Below are positions 41,084 to 54,800 of a stretch of 64,000 bases of DNA, one piece after another. Where the stretch lies: assembly GCF_001949145.1 (NCBI RefSeq), contig NW_019091486.1, positions 275,959 to 339,958 of the forward strand, in the 5' to 3' direction. The position numbers and the translations under genes were made by a program. Origin of the DNA: Acanthaster planci. Its lineage: Eukaryota > Echinodermata > Asteroidea > Valvatida > Acanthasteridae. Under the pieces are notes generated by a model. The model was not told the origin of the DNA. It ran no database searches and saw only the letters and a program-made list of their open reading frames with translations. Position 1 is the stretch's first letter. Each line of letters starts with the position of its first letter.

Positions 41084-44000
41084 CTGTAGGTATCAAGCAC
41101 AGAAACAGGCTTGATGAAAAAAAATGGCGCAGTTGGTATCCTCAGTAAAAAAAAACAAAGTAGGAACAAAAATGCGACCGTTAATTCCTTACAGACTGTG
41201 TGGGACACTGTCTTTGATACAGCTCTGTCGATTGACTTGTCAGCGGGCGCTATTTCAAATGCTGTTAATATCTGACAGGGGCATCAATTTGTGCCGGGAA
41301 CTCAGGGATCGGGGAGGAGGTTGACTTGCTGCGCTATTATGGCAATAGGTGGCGATACAGAAGTACACCAACTCCTTCGGAACTTTACATCAAAACGGCC
41401 TACTTGCAGCTGTTTTAAAGATCGCGTTCCCTCAGTGAGTGCCATTGGATGCATTGTGGTTGGGAAGTCCGAAAAAGTTTTCACAATCCGCTTGAATTGT
41501 TTTCTAACCACAAAAAAAGTGGGGATCTGATAATTTCATATGCTCGTGCACAAAAAAGCTGGGGGATGATTCCATCAAAAGTTAGGGGGGTGTATAAGCT
41601 AATTTCCGAGATAACACCTTTATAATATCTGTCACAATTTTTCGAGGGACGGTACGAGGCAGTTCTAGGCTTGGCTAATAAACCTCGAGTTTCTGAGTTC
41701 TCACCGTTCAACGGCACGTCTGTCCCCCGTCGAAACCGTGCGGACTTGTTCCTTCCAATGGCTTGACATGTAACAAAACATGGAATATTGTGTGTCAAAC
41801 AGTTCCTTTCAGTCCGCTACTATAAATGTACATGTACTTTGTTTTTTGTCGTGTTAATGTTCAAAAATCCTGTTAAACCTTTTCTAAAACTTTGGAAACG
41901 TGCCAAAGTACCGGCATCTGTGAAAAGCTAGTTTCAAGTGAAATTCAAGTCAGATCTCACCCATGAGGGCGACGATGACAAAGCCGCAGATTATCCCCAG
42001 AGGTAACAGCCACCATGCAAACCCGTTCGTCGTCATTGTGATCTCGACCTTCAATATACAGAGCAAAAGGTTAAAAATTTGAATTTTTCTGCCGAGAAAG
42101 TCGTGGGTGGTCTTAGAATGACATATACCATAATAAAACAGAATTCGACCTTAGGGCGCCTTAAGGCGCCTTATAAGGCGCCTTATTTCTTCTCTGCGAG
42201 GATGCGCAATTTATGGCAAAAGGATGGCACGTGGTGAAATGCCACGTGACGTGACTTCAGCCCGTGGTGATTGTGGAAAGCGATGAGGCAATTTGAAAGC
42301 CATGTGCTGTGGATCTTTTTTTTTTTTTTCTTCTGCTTTTTTTTCTTCTTTTTTTTTTATCCGTAGACCCTTCATCTCCCCAATCACTTGATCCGCTGTC
42401 CAGCACTTTTAATAAATAAGGCTTCTAAAGCAAAATGCGAGGATTGAAACTTGCTGGTAATATGTCAGCGTGTACTGTCATGCTGTAGCCATACTAATGT
42501 TTTTTGGTTTTTGTGTTTTTGTTTGGGTTTTTTTGTTGGTTTTTTTTTTCTCTTAAACAAGCCAAAATTGAAGGCCACATATTTGGGCAATTAGTAAAAA
42601 AAAATTCTAAAATGAACTTTTTCAACAGGAAACAAATCGAGAGGGAAAAAAAGGAAAAAAAAAACAAAATAGCCCTGAAATTACAAATCCCTTTTAATAG
42701 TGAGAGCTCAAAGCTTTACGTACCGGTTCATCGAGTGCATCCTCCTGAGACAACGTCATGTAGGCCTCTAAAAATAGGGGAAAAGAAACTTACGGTACAG
42801 AAAAGCTCAAAGCTCAACATTTCCATTCTTTCTAAATAACAAGTCAATTGTTTGGCATGACCTAATCGTGATTTTCAAAACCTACAAGGGTGGGTTTAAT
42901 CGCTTAAGGAGAGCGAATGACTCAATTCTGGAGTCTTATGTAATATGACTGGTCTAAGTATGATTTAATGGAACACAGAAAAAGACGAAAAAGACATGAG
43001 AACAACAACTCCAGAACTCATCAATCCTGAAATAAGTAGCCGTTCCCCCAGTTTTCCTCTCAAAATTGTACCAGGTCATGCAAATATGTTGATTTTAGTT
43101 CTAATTTTATAGTTTCTTATATCCAGCAGTTGGTAATAACCCTTTTATCTTCTTTGGTGTATTTTTGAATCATGTTTTAACTAACTTTTTTTTTCTTTTG
43201 TTTTAATTTTTAATTTCTTTTTTGTTGTCATCCCTTTCACCTGTTGTAGTTTGTTATTCTTTGTTTGGCATACAAGTATTAAAATAAAAAAGAAATAGAT
43301 AGGAACACCGATTTGTGACGTCAGATGAAAATTATGTTCGTGACGTCAAATTCATTTGGCTTTTGCATGCAACTGAAGTATGAATTGTCCATCAAAAAGT
43401 TCTAGTCTTAAAGCCAGTATCACATCGAGCCTTGGTACAACTTTTCTAAAAAGGTAGCTGACATGGAATCAAGTCGTTAGTCGGGCGTGTTTGTCGTCCC
43501 AGAACAACCGATATGAGCTGGCATGCTGCGTCGTTTTTTTACAGTTTATAGTACTGTTGCTCGCAATCCGGTGTGCCGTGCTGATTCAGCCAGGATACGA
43601 AGCGCACGTTGTCCCACGACCCCATTGTGTCCGTCTAACAACTTGGTCAACCTTACTCTGGATGGAAATTAATGTCTGCAACAACTGCACGGTATATTCC
43701 ATACATTTCCATTGAGGGCGCCAGTAGTAGCTCATGTTACATAGAAGACTCATCTATTTTATATATAGGAATGTCCATATTTGGTTAGTGCCAGTTTTTT
43801 CCATATCTTGCTTTAATATAACTTTTTAGGAAAATGAACCGATGGTTTTATGCCAAAACATCTTTTTAGAATAATGTAAACCCCCCTTCAATAAACGAAA
43901 AAGTGGTTGTTGCTAATCAAAGTTTAGCTGACCTTTTTAAACACCAATCAAACCGTCGCTACAAATAAATATTCATATAATCGGGATTCTTAGCCAATCA

Positions 44001-47000
44001 GAATGTTCCGTCCAATTTCGGAAGCAAGCCCCACATGTTGCGCACCAAAGGCCTGGAAGTTTGCTCAAGTCGGTATGGGCACCGCCGAACACACAGACCT
44101 ATTGGGAAGCGAGGTTGCACTGACCGTTCCCGCACGTTATCAGCGCCGAACCGAACCACGTACGCATTGCGAGGAAGGCAGACTCAACTACTCAGGTTTA
44201 CTCAACAGGTTGAGCAACCAAAAGTGGGCGTGCTGACAACCACCACGGCAACACTCACCGCTGAGCGCCAATGGCATAAAGCAGGTGTATCCGTCCTCAC
44301 TCAGCGTGTAGCCTTCCACGCATGAGCAGGAGTAGTTGCCAACCTCGTTCATGCACAGATGATTGCATCTGTAAGTCCTCTCTGCACACTCATCCACGTC
44401 TAGAGTTTCGAAAAAAACCAAACCGCAAAACTGCAGTTTATTGGTGTTAAAAAGAACCCTTACAAGACGCCTCGTTTTTTTTAATTTAAAAAGTACAATT
44501 CTTGCATTATTCCAAGCCACACAAACAAATCACAAATAAGTGGTGAGAGAAGGAGATTAAGGAACATGAGGGGGGAAAAGTCACAACATTTGTTTTAAAT
44601 TCCCACAATTAGGCCTATGGGAAGGAAGTCGAAATTAAATTTAAGAGAAAGGGGACTAAACAGCACCCAAACAAGTGAAACAGCTTTGAATGAAACGACG
44701 GTCAAATGAAATCATTCTCTCTGTTGTTTTTAAAAAACAATTCACTCTGTTTACTGTAAAAGTTTAACATTCTACCAAAATTCATCGTAAGACAAAACTA
44801 CCCCATCAGATATGTCAACAAAGCAATAAACAAAGCAATCAAAAGAGGTTAATAAACATAATACAGTAATTTCCAGAAAGACCATACGAGAACAAATGAA
44901 AAAACGTTGGGAATGAAGAACCTAGGACCTCTGGTTTCTTAGTACAAATTTAAGAAGCCCTCTCACTGCTAAAATAACGTTTTGGTTCACCTGGTTGACT
45001 TCTTTACCTCTGCAAGTTCCATTCACGATGTCTTCCCTGACGTAGCCCTCTGCGCATGTGCAGTTGTAGCCTCCGATCGTGTTCACGCATTTCTCCGTCT
45101 CGGTGCAATCGTGGATCGCCTCATCACATCCCTCACCTTGAAAACCAACAACCTTTTTCAAACAATCTCTAGAAAAATGTCATTCACCATTTCTGTTCTC
45201 TTTGCTATGCCTCGTGACTCGGTCCATGTTTTGCTTGGTTACACAAGAGACGCCTTGCATCAATATGAGATTCTGTAACAATGTGTATGTTTTGATAGAA
45301 TACCTTTCATGAGTAAAATGATCGCGGTTTCACCATGGATCAAACTCTTTTTGGAGTATGTGTGGCTCTGAGAAGAACCGGGGAAGAACCCCAGTTCTCC
45401 CCAGAACCACGCATACTCAAGAAAGAGATTGATCCATGGTGAAACCGCAATCGTTTTACTCAAATAGTTCTTACACCATTAGAATACCCTTTACTTGGTC
45501 AAACATGAGTTCACAGACTTTGTGTGATTAAAAGCAGTTTATTTACAACTGTCCTGGGTGGTTATATTCACTGTTCAAGAAAATTGTATATAACTGTTGG
45601 CATATTTGTATTAACTCGTATAATGTTCAGGTCTCGCAAGGTTGGGTTTCTGTGGAGGATTCTAGCACTAATTATTCATAGATTCACAGTTAAGGCTTTT
45701 AACCAATCACGGTCAAGAGCATTTAGCAAATTACAGCGAAGTGTTTTGACCAATCAGGCGAAGGGTATTAAGGCACTAACTGCATACAATGCCAGTTTAG
45801 GAGGGACTGCATATTGCGTGGGTCATTCATAAAGTTTCATAAATTAAGGAGTTTAGTTATGAATTGTTTTTAATTGCACAAAGGAACCAGTCCATTCCAG
45901 AGATGGTGCAGCGGTCGCTACACAAAAAAACTTGCCTTAAATGACGAGGTAAAGCAACAGTGTCTTCAGTTTGAGGAATTCAAATTGTTATACTTATGTG
46001 CAATCAGATGGGGTGTACCAGATTTTATTCAAATTTAACTTGCAAAAGGACTTATTCGATATGAAGATGGTTTAACCTGCGAAATCACAACTCTATGGTT
46101 ACCTATACACGGTTTGTTGTCGGTGTTTAGAAAGAATCCCTCGAAGCAGGCGCACTTATATTCAAAGCACACCAGCGGGCCATAACATCCATCGGCACAA
46201 GTACCTGCCAGTGAAACAAGATTCGAGAATATTGAATCGGCGACCAGCACCATTTCTGTAGCTGTATAGCTTCTTTGATATCCCCTGCTGGAAAATGCTG
46301 GCAGCAGTGTTTCGACTACGTAACAATGAAGCACACTACATGGGATTGTGCATGGATAGCAACGGAGAAAAGGGGGACCAGTTACTATGAGCTGGAAAAA
46401 TGAATGTGATTGGTCAATGCGGGATGAAAAGGTTCAATCACTGACTCTTAGTGGCCAACAATAGCTCATTGAAAGTTATGATAATAAACACAGACAAAAA
46501 CTGATATTCATGTGAGGAAATCCCCGATACTCTTTTACTTTCTGGTCAGCTTTAAAAAATGGGTTTTTCTAAATACCAGGGATTGAAATCCTCAATATAC
46601 ACCTGAAGAAAAGGATGCCGTACTTTGGAGTCATCTGTACGACACAAACTATGCAGTTATTCCACAGCATTGTGCATAAGGATTGACAAATTGTTTGTGT
46701 CTCACTAAATCCCGTGATGCACGGCGAATGTCACGTCTTATCGTCTGGTTCCTGTTTACCTTCACACACGATAGCCTCCCCTTGGTGACACTCGCACAGG
46801 ATGGTGCCGTTGCTTGTCTTGCAGACTTGGGCCTCTCCCTCCGGACAGTTCATGTAGTCAGTCGAGCACTCGTCGATATCTGAAGATATGAGAAGCAATT
46901 CGACGATTTTTTTTCAATAACGGGATGCTCAGTGTCTTTCCCAAGAGCTTGCGAAAAAAGTCCCAAGCTTACTCGGCCGGGACTCCAACCCACGACCACC

Positions 47001-48799
47001 CTCTTTATTACAGGCGCAGATGTCTTGATCATTGGGTCACCAAACAAAAGATCAGCTGGCCGGTCCGAGTCAGATATGGCTGTGGGTACCTCAAACTACT
47101 TCAAGACTTATTTCTAGGTTCAGAAACATTTCCCCGGCTCAAAGCGCATCTTGAAACAATTTGACGTACCAAAAATGCATGGACTACACTAAACCTACCT
47201 CAGGCAAAGCCATGGGTATTACTTATTGATGCCAGCAGGGGCAGATCCAAGGGGCGTGGGAGCGCTCGCCGCACTCCCCCTTTTGCACCATCAGAACAAG
47301 CAAAAAATATAAAAAGAACCCCCCCCCAAAAAAAAATAAGAAAGAAGGAGAAAAAAGAGGGAGGGAGAAGAAGCAGAGGGGTCATACTGCAGAAAATGAC
47401 ACCACAGAGCATCCAGAATCTAAAATGGCCCCGGATCCCCACTCCGTAGGGTTAAGTGTTACGAGCTCCCGGGCATTATACCATAATCTGCTTTAGTTCA
47501 CGCTCCCCTTTCGTAAAATCCTGGGTCACGCCCCTGGCAAGGGCAGCAAAATTTGATTAGACAGGGTTTTGTAGTATGAGCTCTGCCTTTCAGTTTTCAT
47601 ATTACCATCTTAAAGAACATATCGCGATTTGTCTTCATAAATCAGCTGTTAACCGTATGTGCTTCAATAACGTTACCGTTTTCATGAAGAGGCACAATGG
47701 GCCCCAAATTGTGATTTTAAACTTTCTTTTTCCGGGTAAAATCGACAACAATATTGTTACCAAATCTATGAAAATCATCCAAATCAAGGTGATCTATTTT
47801 GGGTAAAATTCAAGTATTTGAAAAGTAAGGTATTTTTCGTTTTCACGAAGAAGGCGAATTTGTCTTCCATCAATATAGCGTTACTGAGCAATAAAGGGCA
47901 AAACCACGGGCAAACTCGTTCCACGAAGAGGCGAACTTGACTCCTATAAATGAGTACAAATGTATTCTTTGCCTCTCTCATGCGCTTCAACAGAATTGCG
48001 GAATGTATTGTTACCAACGCGAAAAAGTATTTTATTTTTGTAAAAGACTTTTTGTTATCCCATTTAAACGACTTATTTCATTTAAACGATTTTGCTAATT
48101 ATCTCGTTTAAATGACTTATCATTGTGTTTAATTAAACGAGGCAGTTTTACAGTTTAAACGAGATTATAATTTGTTTAAACAAGTTTTTTGTGTTGGAAG
48201 CAATACGCTTTTTTACAAAAAAAGTTGCTTTCACAAATAGACAAATCTCACGGTTTTTAGCGTTTCCACGAACAGACAAACGTGTTTCTTTACAAACTAT
48301 GACATTTTAATGGACTTCTATGAATATGATTTTGTACTTTAGTGTCATTTAAGATCCCTACTTTCAGGTAGTAGTATTGGTTAAGTCAAAGGCATGGCAT
48401 GAAAAGAAACTTCCTGGGGAAATAAGTATTGAAAAGAGACCACCTTTAAATGCAATTTTCTCGAAACCTCTGTTGAGAAATTCCGAATTTCTCGAAGAGA
48501 AATATCCCAAGAGGCGAATTTCAGCACCGTTATGTAACGGTGCTGCACACGATTCTGCGTGACCTGCGTTTGACCCCTGGCCACGACCACGGTGAATGAC
48601 CGACCGTAGTCCAGAATAATTTCGCTGTATGTCCCGGAAAATTATTGTGAGCCAGCGATATTTGCAGTTTCCTATGTTCTGGATTTTTTAAAGATTAAGT
48701 AATGCTAAAAAGTCTATTTCATGAAACTTAAGTAATGAATAGAAATATCTTGAATAGTTGTAGGTTATAAAAAGTCGGGATTTGGCAGACAAGGAGAAA

Positions 48800-48865
<66 letters not shown>

Positions 48866-51800
48866 ACACACACACAACCAGAGAGATTTGGGAAGGCAAT
48901 TCTACCGTACACGGGCTGTGAGAAGTCTTTCACTTCTTGACTTCTGCACCATTTCAACCCGCTGAGGTGGCGAGTCGTCTGTGGAATTCGGAACGACACA
49001 TGTAAGTTCCTCCAGACCAGGTTAAGTATAAAGCTGAATCTTGTTCCACAAGAGAGAGTTTGTGAATTGAATCCAGTTTTCAGTTTGTTGGATCGCTAAG
49101 TTCCCATATTTGGTACGATCATCACCCCCTTGCCGTTTCGTCTCGTCCCAGTTGTAGCTCCTTTTTGCACCGTCACGGACTGAACTGTTTTTCGCCATCT
49201 GTGGAGCTCAGCATTCTTCACTGTTGTGCCTGCCTAGCTATAAGATCTTTTCTTGATTCTTTGTCCTTATCATTGTAAACTCAGAGTTCAAATCAGCATT
49301 TTCTTTGCTATTCTTACTTTTCACATGCTAAGCGTAGCATTCTCAATTAATCATACTTGGTTATTTGTTCACACGTTGTTTGACTTCTTTGTGGCATCGG
49401 ATAAAATTCAAGCTTTAGAATAATAACTATTCTGAGATAGCTTGGACTTTTTACGAATCGTAACATAATTATTCACAATGTTTTAGTGCTTTATTTCCGT
49501 TCTAAACGAGTGGATATGGTAGCTGTGATGGGAGGCCAATTTCATTGGTACTGCAAGAAAGGCTGGTACGAAGATTATTCACAATACAAAGACATTGCGT
49601 CGGAGGGAAAAAAAATTACCAGCCACGACTTAATGAATTGCTCGAGAACTATCGGTCAGACTGACCTTTGCCTGGGTCACTTTGTGGTCACTTTGGCACC
49701 AGAGAAAGTTATCTCTGACACCCCTCGGGACCAGGAGTCCGGGTGTCTTCAGCTATGCATTAGTGATTGTATGCTTGCATGGTTGGCACCAGTCGTCAGC
49801 TGACTTCAGCTGAGCAAGTTTAATGTGCTCCGGCTACCAACATAGACGCTCATTCACAGCGGCGGAATCTTACCGTCGCATAACTGGGTATCGTCGTTTC
49901 GGATGTATCCCTCCTTGCAAGGACATTCGTAGCCACCCACAGTGTTCCTGCAGAATTCCCTTTCCGTGCAGTTATGCTTTTGTAGAGCTGTGAAGAAAAC
50001 AAAAACATAAATGAGTACAAAACCGGACGGGGGAGTCCCCCATCGATAGGAAAAAAGAAAGATTAAAGAACTTATACGAGTAATAAGTGTGGTCTTTAAT
50101 CTAGCACAGTTTAAGAACATGAATATCATTGATCGGCAAACGTCGACTGCACTCGATGCCTCCAGGAAATTCTAGTCCCCTGTATGCAATCCTTTCTGGG
50201 TATAAATGACACTTCACCTGGGTTTGTTTGTTTCTTCGTCACGTTCACACAGATCTGAATCCTGACCGGTGATCAGAACGCTGGTTCCCTTCATCCATAA
50301 GGCATGCTAGGGTTTTTCTTTTCATTTGAATGGCGCCCCTCTCTTTAGCTACGAATAAGTTTGCCATGCATGTTAAGGGCCCAATTTCTCTTGCTGGTTG
50401 GTATGAGCCTCGAGCTGGACCCAGAAGGGGGCGATTTTCTTATCAAGGGATCAGGCTCCTTTGGTGAGAACTGAGCTTCGCTGGTTCACGAATGATTCTA
50501 GGAAACGTATGCATTACAATCCCATTGCTAGGCCTAATGGATACTCCCGACAATTCTGTTTTTCAACAAATGAGGGGTTGCTTCTGCTTGAGGCAAATAG
50601 AGCGAGGAGTTTCTAACAAGAAAGGTCCAGAGGTAGAGAATACAATTTCTCCAAAACTCTCACACTTCTCAAAACAAACTCACCCTCGCAGAACTCATTG
50701 TCGATGACGAGGTCATAGCCGGAGACCGAGACGCAAGTGAAATACCCGTTTACCTTCTCACAGCGTCGCAACACAGACAGGTCGTAGCCGCTTGTGCCTT
50801 AAGATCCAAGGAAAAAAATCCTTTGAATTACCAACACTATCAAGAACCAGTGGTCTAAGACTATTAATACATGTTTGCATCATCTTAATTGCAGGTTGAC
50901 TTAGAATTGCAAGTTTTAATTTTAAAAGCCTCTTAAAACAATAATGCTGGTTTCACACAATAATTTAATATCAACGTTTAAGGGGAAAGCTCCAATGCAT
51001 AGAAAACAGGACATCTTTGGGGAAATTGTTCAAATATTTTTGAATATGCTTTCCACAGCCAAGTAGTGTAGGGTTTTTTTTCCCCTGAAAAGCTGCTAGG
51101 GGTGGGTTTTTTGTCTTTGTTTTTTGTTTTTTGCAAATTTATCTCAGGCGTCCATAATAGGCAGGAACAACATTTGGGTTAATGCTCGAATGCTGTTCCT
51201 GCAAAAAGAAGCAGAATTGTAAAATCAGGAATCTTTTGTTGATATTGAGAAAAACGGAAACCGGGCATATCTGCACGTATATTCTCCAATTAAGATCATT
51301 TTCTCAAGTCATTTCCTCACGGAAGGTAGCAAAACGTATTACCTCCAGGGTCCTCTTCGACTTCCGTTAGGGCGTGTCCGTCTCGATCAATGCAAGCGCA
51401 GGTTAGGACCTGCGATGTCCTCTGACAGACCTGCAACTCGGTACAGTTGTAGTCTAGCCTGGAACAACAGTCTTCGCCTGCGTAGTCAATGGATGCACAA
51501 AGGATACACGATGAGGGGAAAACCGATTTTGATCTTGGAAAGCTTTTTAACTGTGGGCCTTTAGGCCTATGCACTAAATCCTGCGAAACTAAAAGTAGAC
51601 CTAATGCAAAAACGTTCCTAGTCTTTGTCTTTCGATAGGCTTGTGCATAATATGACCCAGAGTACTCAAACCAAGCTAATAAGAACTATAAGATATATTT
51701 TTCGAGGAAATAGGAATCAATACTCTTTATGCTTTATACAGAGAATTTGTTCGTATTCTTTGTGACAAGATGTGTTCCACCAAAAAGAAAAGCTATATTC

Positions 51801-54800
51801 GTGCCGAAAGTGATCGTTGGTGTCTTTCGCGTAAAGCATTACTGACGTACCTACGATGATAGAACCAAGAATGCAAACAAACAAAAGTTTTTCCTCTGTT
51901 CTCCGTAAATTTTAAGTAGGATCGGATCAAACGATTAGTAACGGACGAGGTTGAATCAACTTCGAGACCACCTTTTCAATATACAGACGAGCGCTTCGTA
52001 GGCAAACGTACGCTGCATAATAAACCAAAACGTGAGACTTCCTTTTACGTAAAACGACCACAAACTTTTTGTCATGGTTAACACGTGTGTCATCATTATT
52101 CAGTTGTCTATCTCGCTGACAGTGCGTTTGATGCTAGCTCAGCGTATTTTCTTTTATTCTATCAAAACGTGGAAGGTTTGCCCACTGTTTGTCAATGAGC
52201 ATACCTCCTCATCCTAAAAGTTACATACATGTAAACTGGAACAACTTCGTCAGCCTACAGCCTGATCAGAATTCGGTGCAAAAGCCAAGGGAAGAATCAG
52301 GGTCTACACTGTACTCTCACAAGACGTCTTACCTCCATTGCAACTACTGAGGTCAACCAAGTGACCGTCGACGTAAGAGCAGTTCATATTTTGACTTCCG
52401 CTTTCACAGAGTTTGATCACGTCGCAGTTCATGGGCGGGGCACACTCGTCAACATCTGCCAAGAAAAGAACGGCTTGCGTTAAATCGACGCATCTCCCTG
52501 ACGCAAACCCATCCTTAGAAATGGCTTGAGTTTAGTTCTTAAAATTTCTGGGGAAAGGTTAAATATCAAAAGGAAAGCCCTCGCTTGCTCCCGTGGTCCT
52601 GTGAGTTTATAGTAAGCCTGCGTGTTAAGCTCTATGTGTCACCGCTAAAGCCAAGACCTAAGTTCATTAACAGTTGGATTTTGATGGCGCTGTGGTCTAT
52701 TATTCATAAATCGTTAATTAATCAGACGTTTTTAATCTATAGTGTTTGAAGACAGGCTGCTCAAGTTTGTTAATGCGAGTAGACTCCATACCAGCTGAGT
52801 TTTCCAATTGAAATTTAAGCCCTCGTTATTTGATCACATGCATAAGAGTGCAACTTCAAATGCGACTGTTCTGGTCTCTAGTGCCTCTACTCCTTTGGTG
52901 ATATGCATGTCTTTATAAGAAAACATGTTAAAATGACAGGTGCGGAGGTCATGGTTGACATAACTTATGCACAAAGTTAGATGCACTTTAGTTTTGGTTA
53001 CCGATGCATGTCTTCTTGTCCATTCCAAGCTCGTAGCCAGCGTTACACGAACACGTGAACGTGCCCACGGCGTTGGTGCAAATCTGGTCACAGTCCTCGT
53101 ATGGTTCACCCAGTTCACATTCGTCTATGTCTGACCAAGACAAATTAATAATAGGGAAGTCAAGATTGCAGCAAGGTAGGGAACCCTTCTTATGGCAAGA
53201 ACATCTGGCAGCATTTCTTACAAAAAATGTGGAAGCTTTTTTTTGTATGTTTGGTATCCTCACATGGTTTTTGAGGTGAGTTGCTCGGTAACTAGTTAAC
53301 GGTTTCCTGTTTGTGTGCGATCTTTTGTAGAGCAACATTGTCAATCGCTTCTCTACAATTAAAACGTCATTCTGTGCATCTCTACGCAGTTTGGATCGTT
53401 TGCGATCACATCCTCAGTGGCAGAAACGTCACCTTGACGTCAGAAAAAAACAAAAAAACAGAAGTGAGAATTCAATTTCAAGTATAGTGTACAAACATTT
53501 CTTTTGGAACAATCCATCAGTTTCTTCACGAAAAACCTGGAAACTGAGCATTTGTTTGATCTAGGGATTTTCCTGTCATTTCATAGTACACTCCATTCAA
53601 AGAAAAACTTGGCAAACTTTCAAAGTAAAATCATCGTGTTTCCTTTCATATTAATAGCACGCAAACATTTGACGTAAACGGTCAGTCCCTATGTCTCTTT
53701 TGTTTTCACGAAGTGACAAAAGTGTGTACGAAGTAATCGAAAAAACATAAAGATCTCTAGATATTGTTTTTGCATTGACAAGTCAAAACGTTTTTATTGA
53801 TGAAATAAAACGATACTTGTGCAACCGAGTGTGGATTAACATTTGAAAGCTCCAACACATCATGATCTTGCACAGAGACAAACAAAGTATATATATTTGA
53901 AGATGTGTCATAAAATGAGGAGTATTTTCAAACACGTTTACCTTGGAATGCATTTGGCATAAAATGGGCTTTTTGTCACTTTGTGAAGATATGCACAAAT
54001 TCACTCGGAAATCCCTGCTTCTGAAATAAACCCCATCTAGCACGGAATTACTGAAAAAAGTTTTGCTTTTGCTAAATCATCTACCCCTCGGAATTCTGAT
54101 TGTTACTTCTACACTTTACCTAGACAATTGTACAGACGAGACAATGCGTATCCCATCGCGCAGTTGCAAGAATAACCTCGTGGTTCATTTATGCAGATCT
54201 GGTCGCATTGGTTATTCATCCCTGTGCATTCGTTGTCATCTTAAGATGATACGGGGAAAAATGCATGATGACTGACTGAGAAAGAGGTTAATAGCCAGTC
54301 GGCAGCTCAGTTGAATCATAATTACTAAATCCACGAAGACGAACATTACTTTGTAAGGTTTTACTCTCAGTCAGTCTGACTCGTCAACCGCCCTCTTAGT
54401 CACTCTATTATTTGAATGAATCATATTAAAAGACACAAGCACCCAAACGACAACCTGAGGGTTGTATTGTCTTTGCTGAAGCTATATACTTCCATCACTC
54501 ATCATCATGGGCCCGACGGACCTTCCTTTTGATGTGATGTATTGGTCAATTTAAGTAATGCTCATAAGAGCCAGCATGTGAAATTACAAGACAATCTCTT
54601 GGACCAAGAGGAGAAATGAAAGCTGAAACACCGAAAGACGTGTAGTTATACTACACCTAATGACAGAGAGGAATGTATATGCCCTTCACCCTAACAACTG
54701 AATACACATGTACATACAATTTGGCAGACAAGACGCGGTGAAAAGAACACGTAAAGAAATGAACTATAAATCCACGAGAACATACAGTGCATGCCTTAAG

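Noticed and set aside
48688-48999. Serine/leucine-repeat reading frame on the minus strand
   Set aside because: Translation of the (GA)n microsatellite.
49486-49803. Plus-strand reading frame of 105 codons
   Set aside because: Lies inside a gene C intron on the opposite strand, with no recognisable domain or splice signals.
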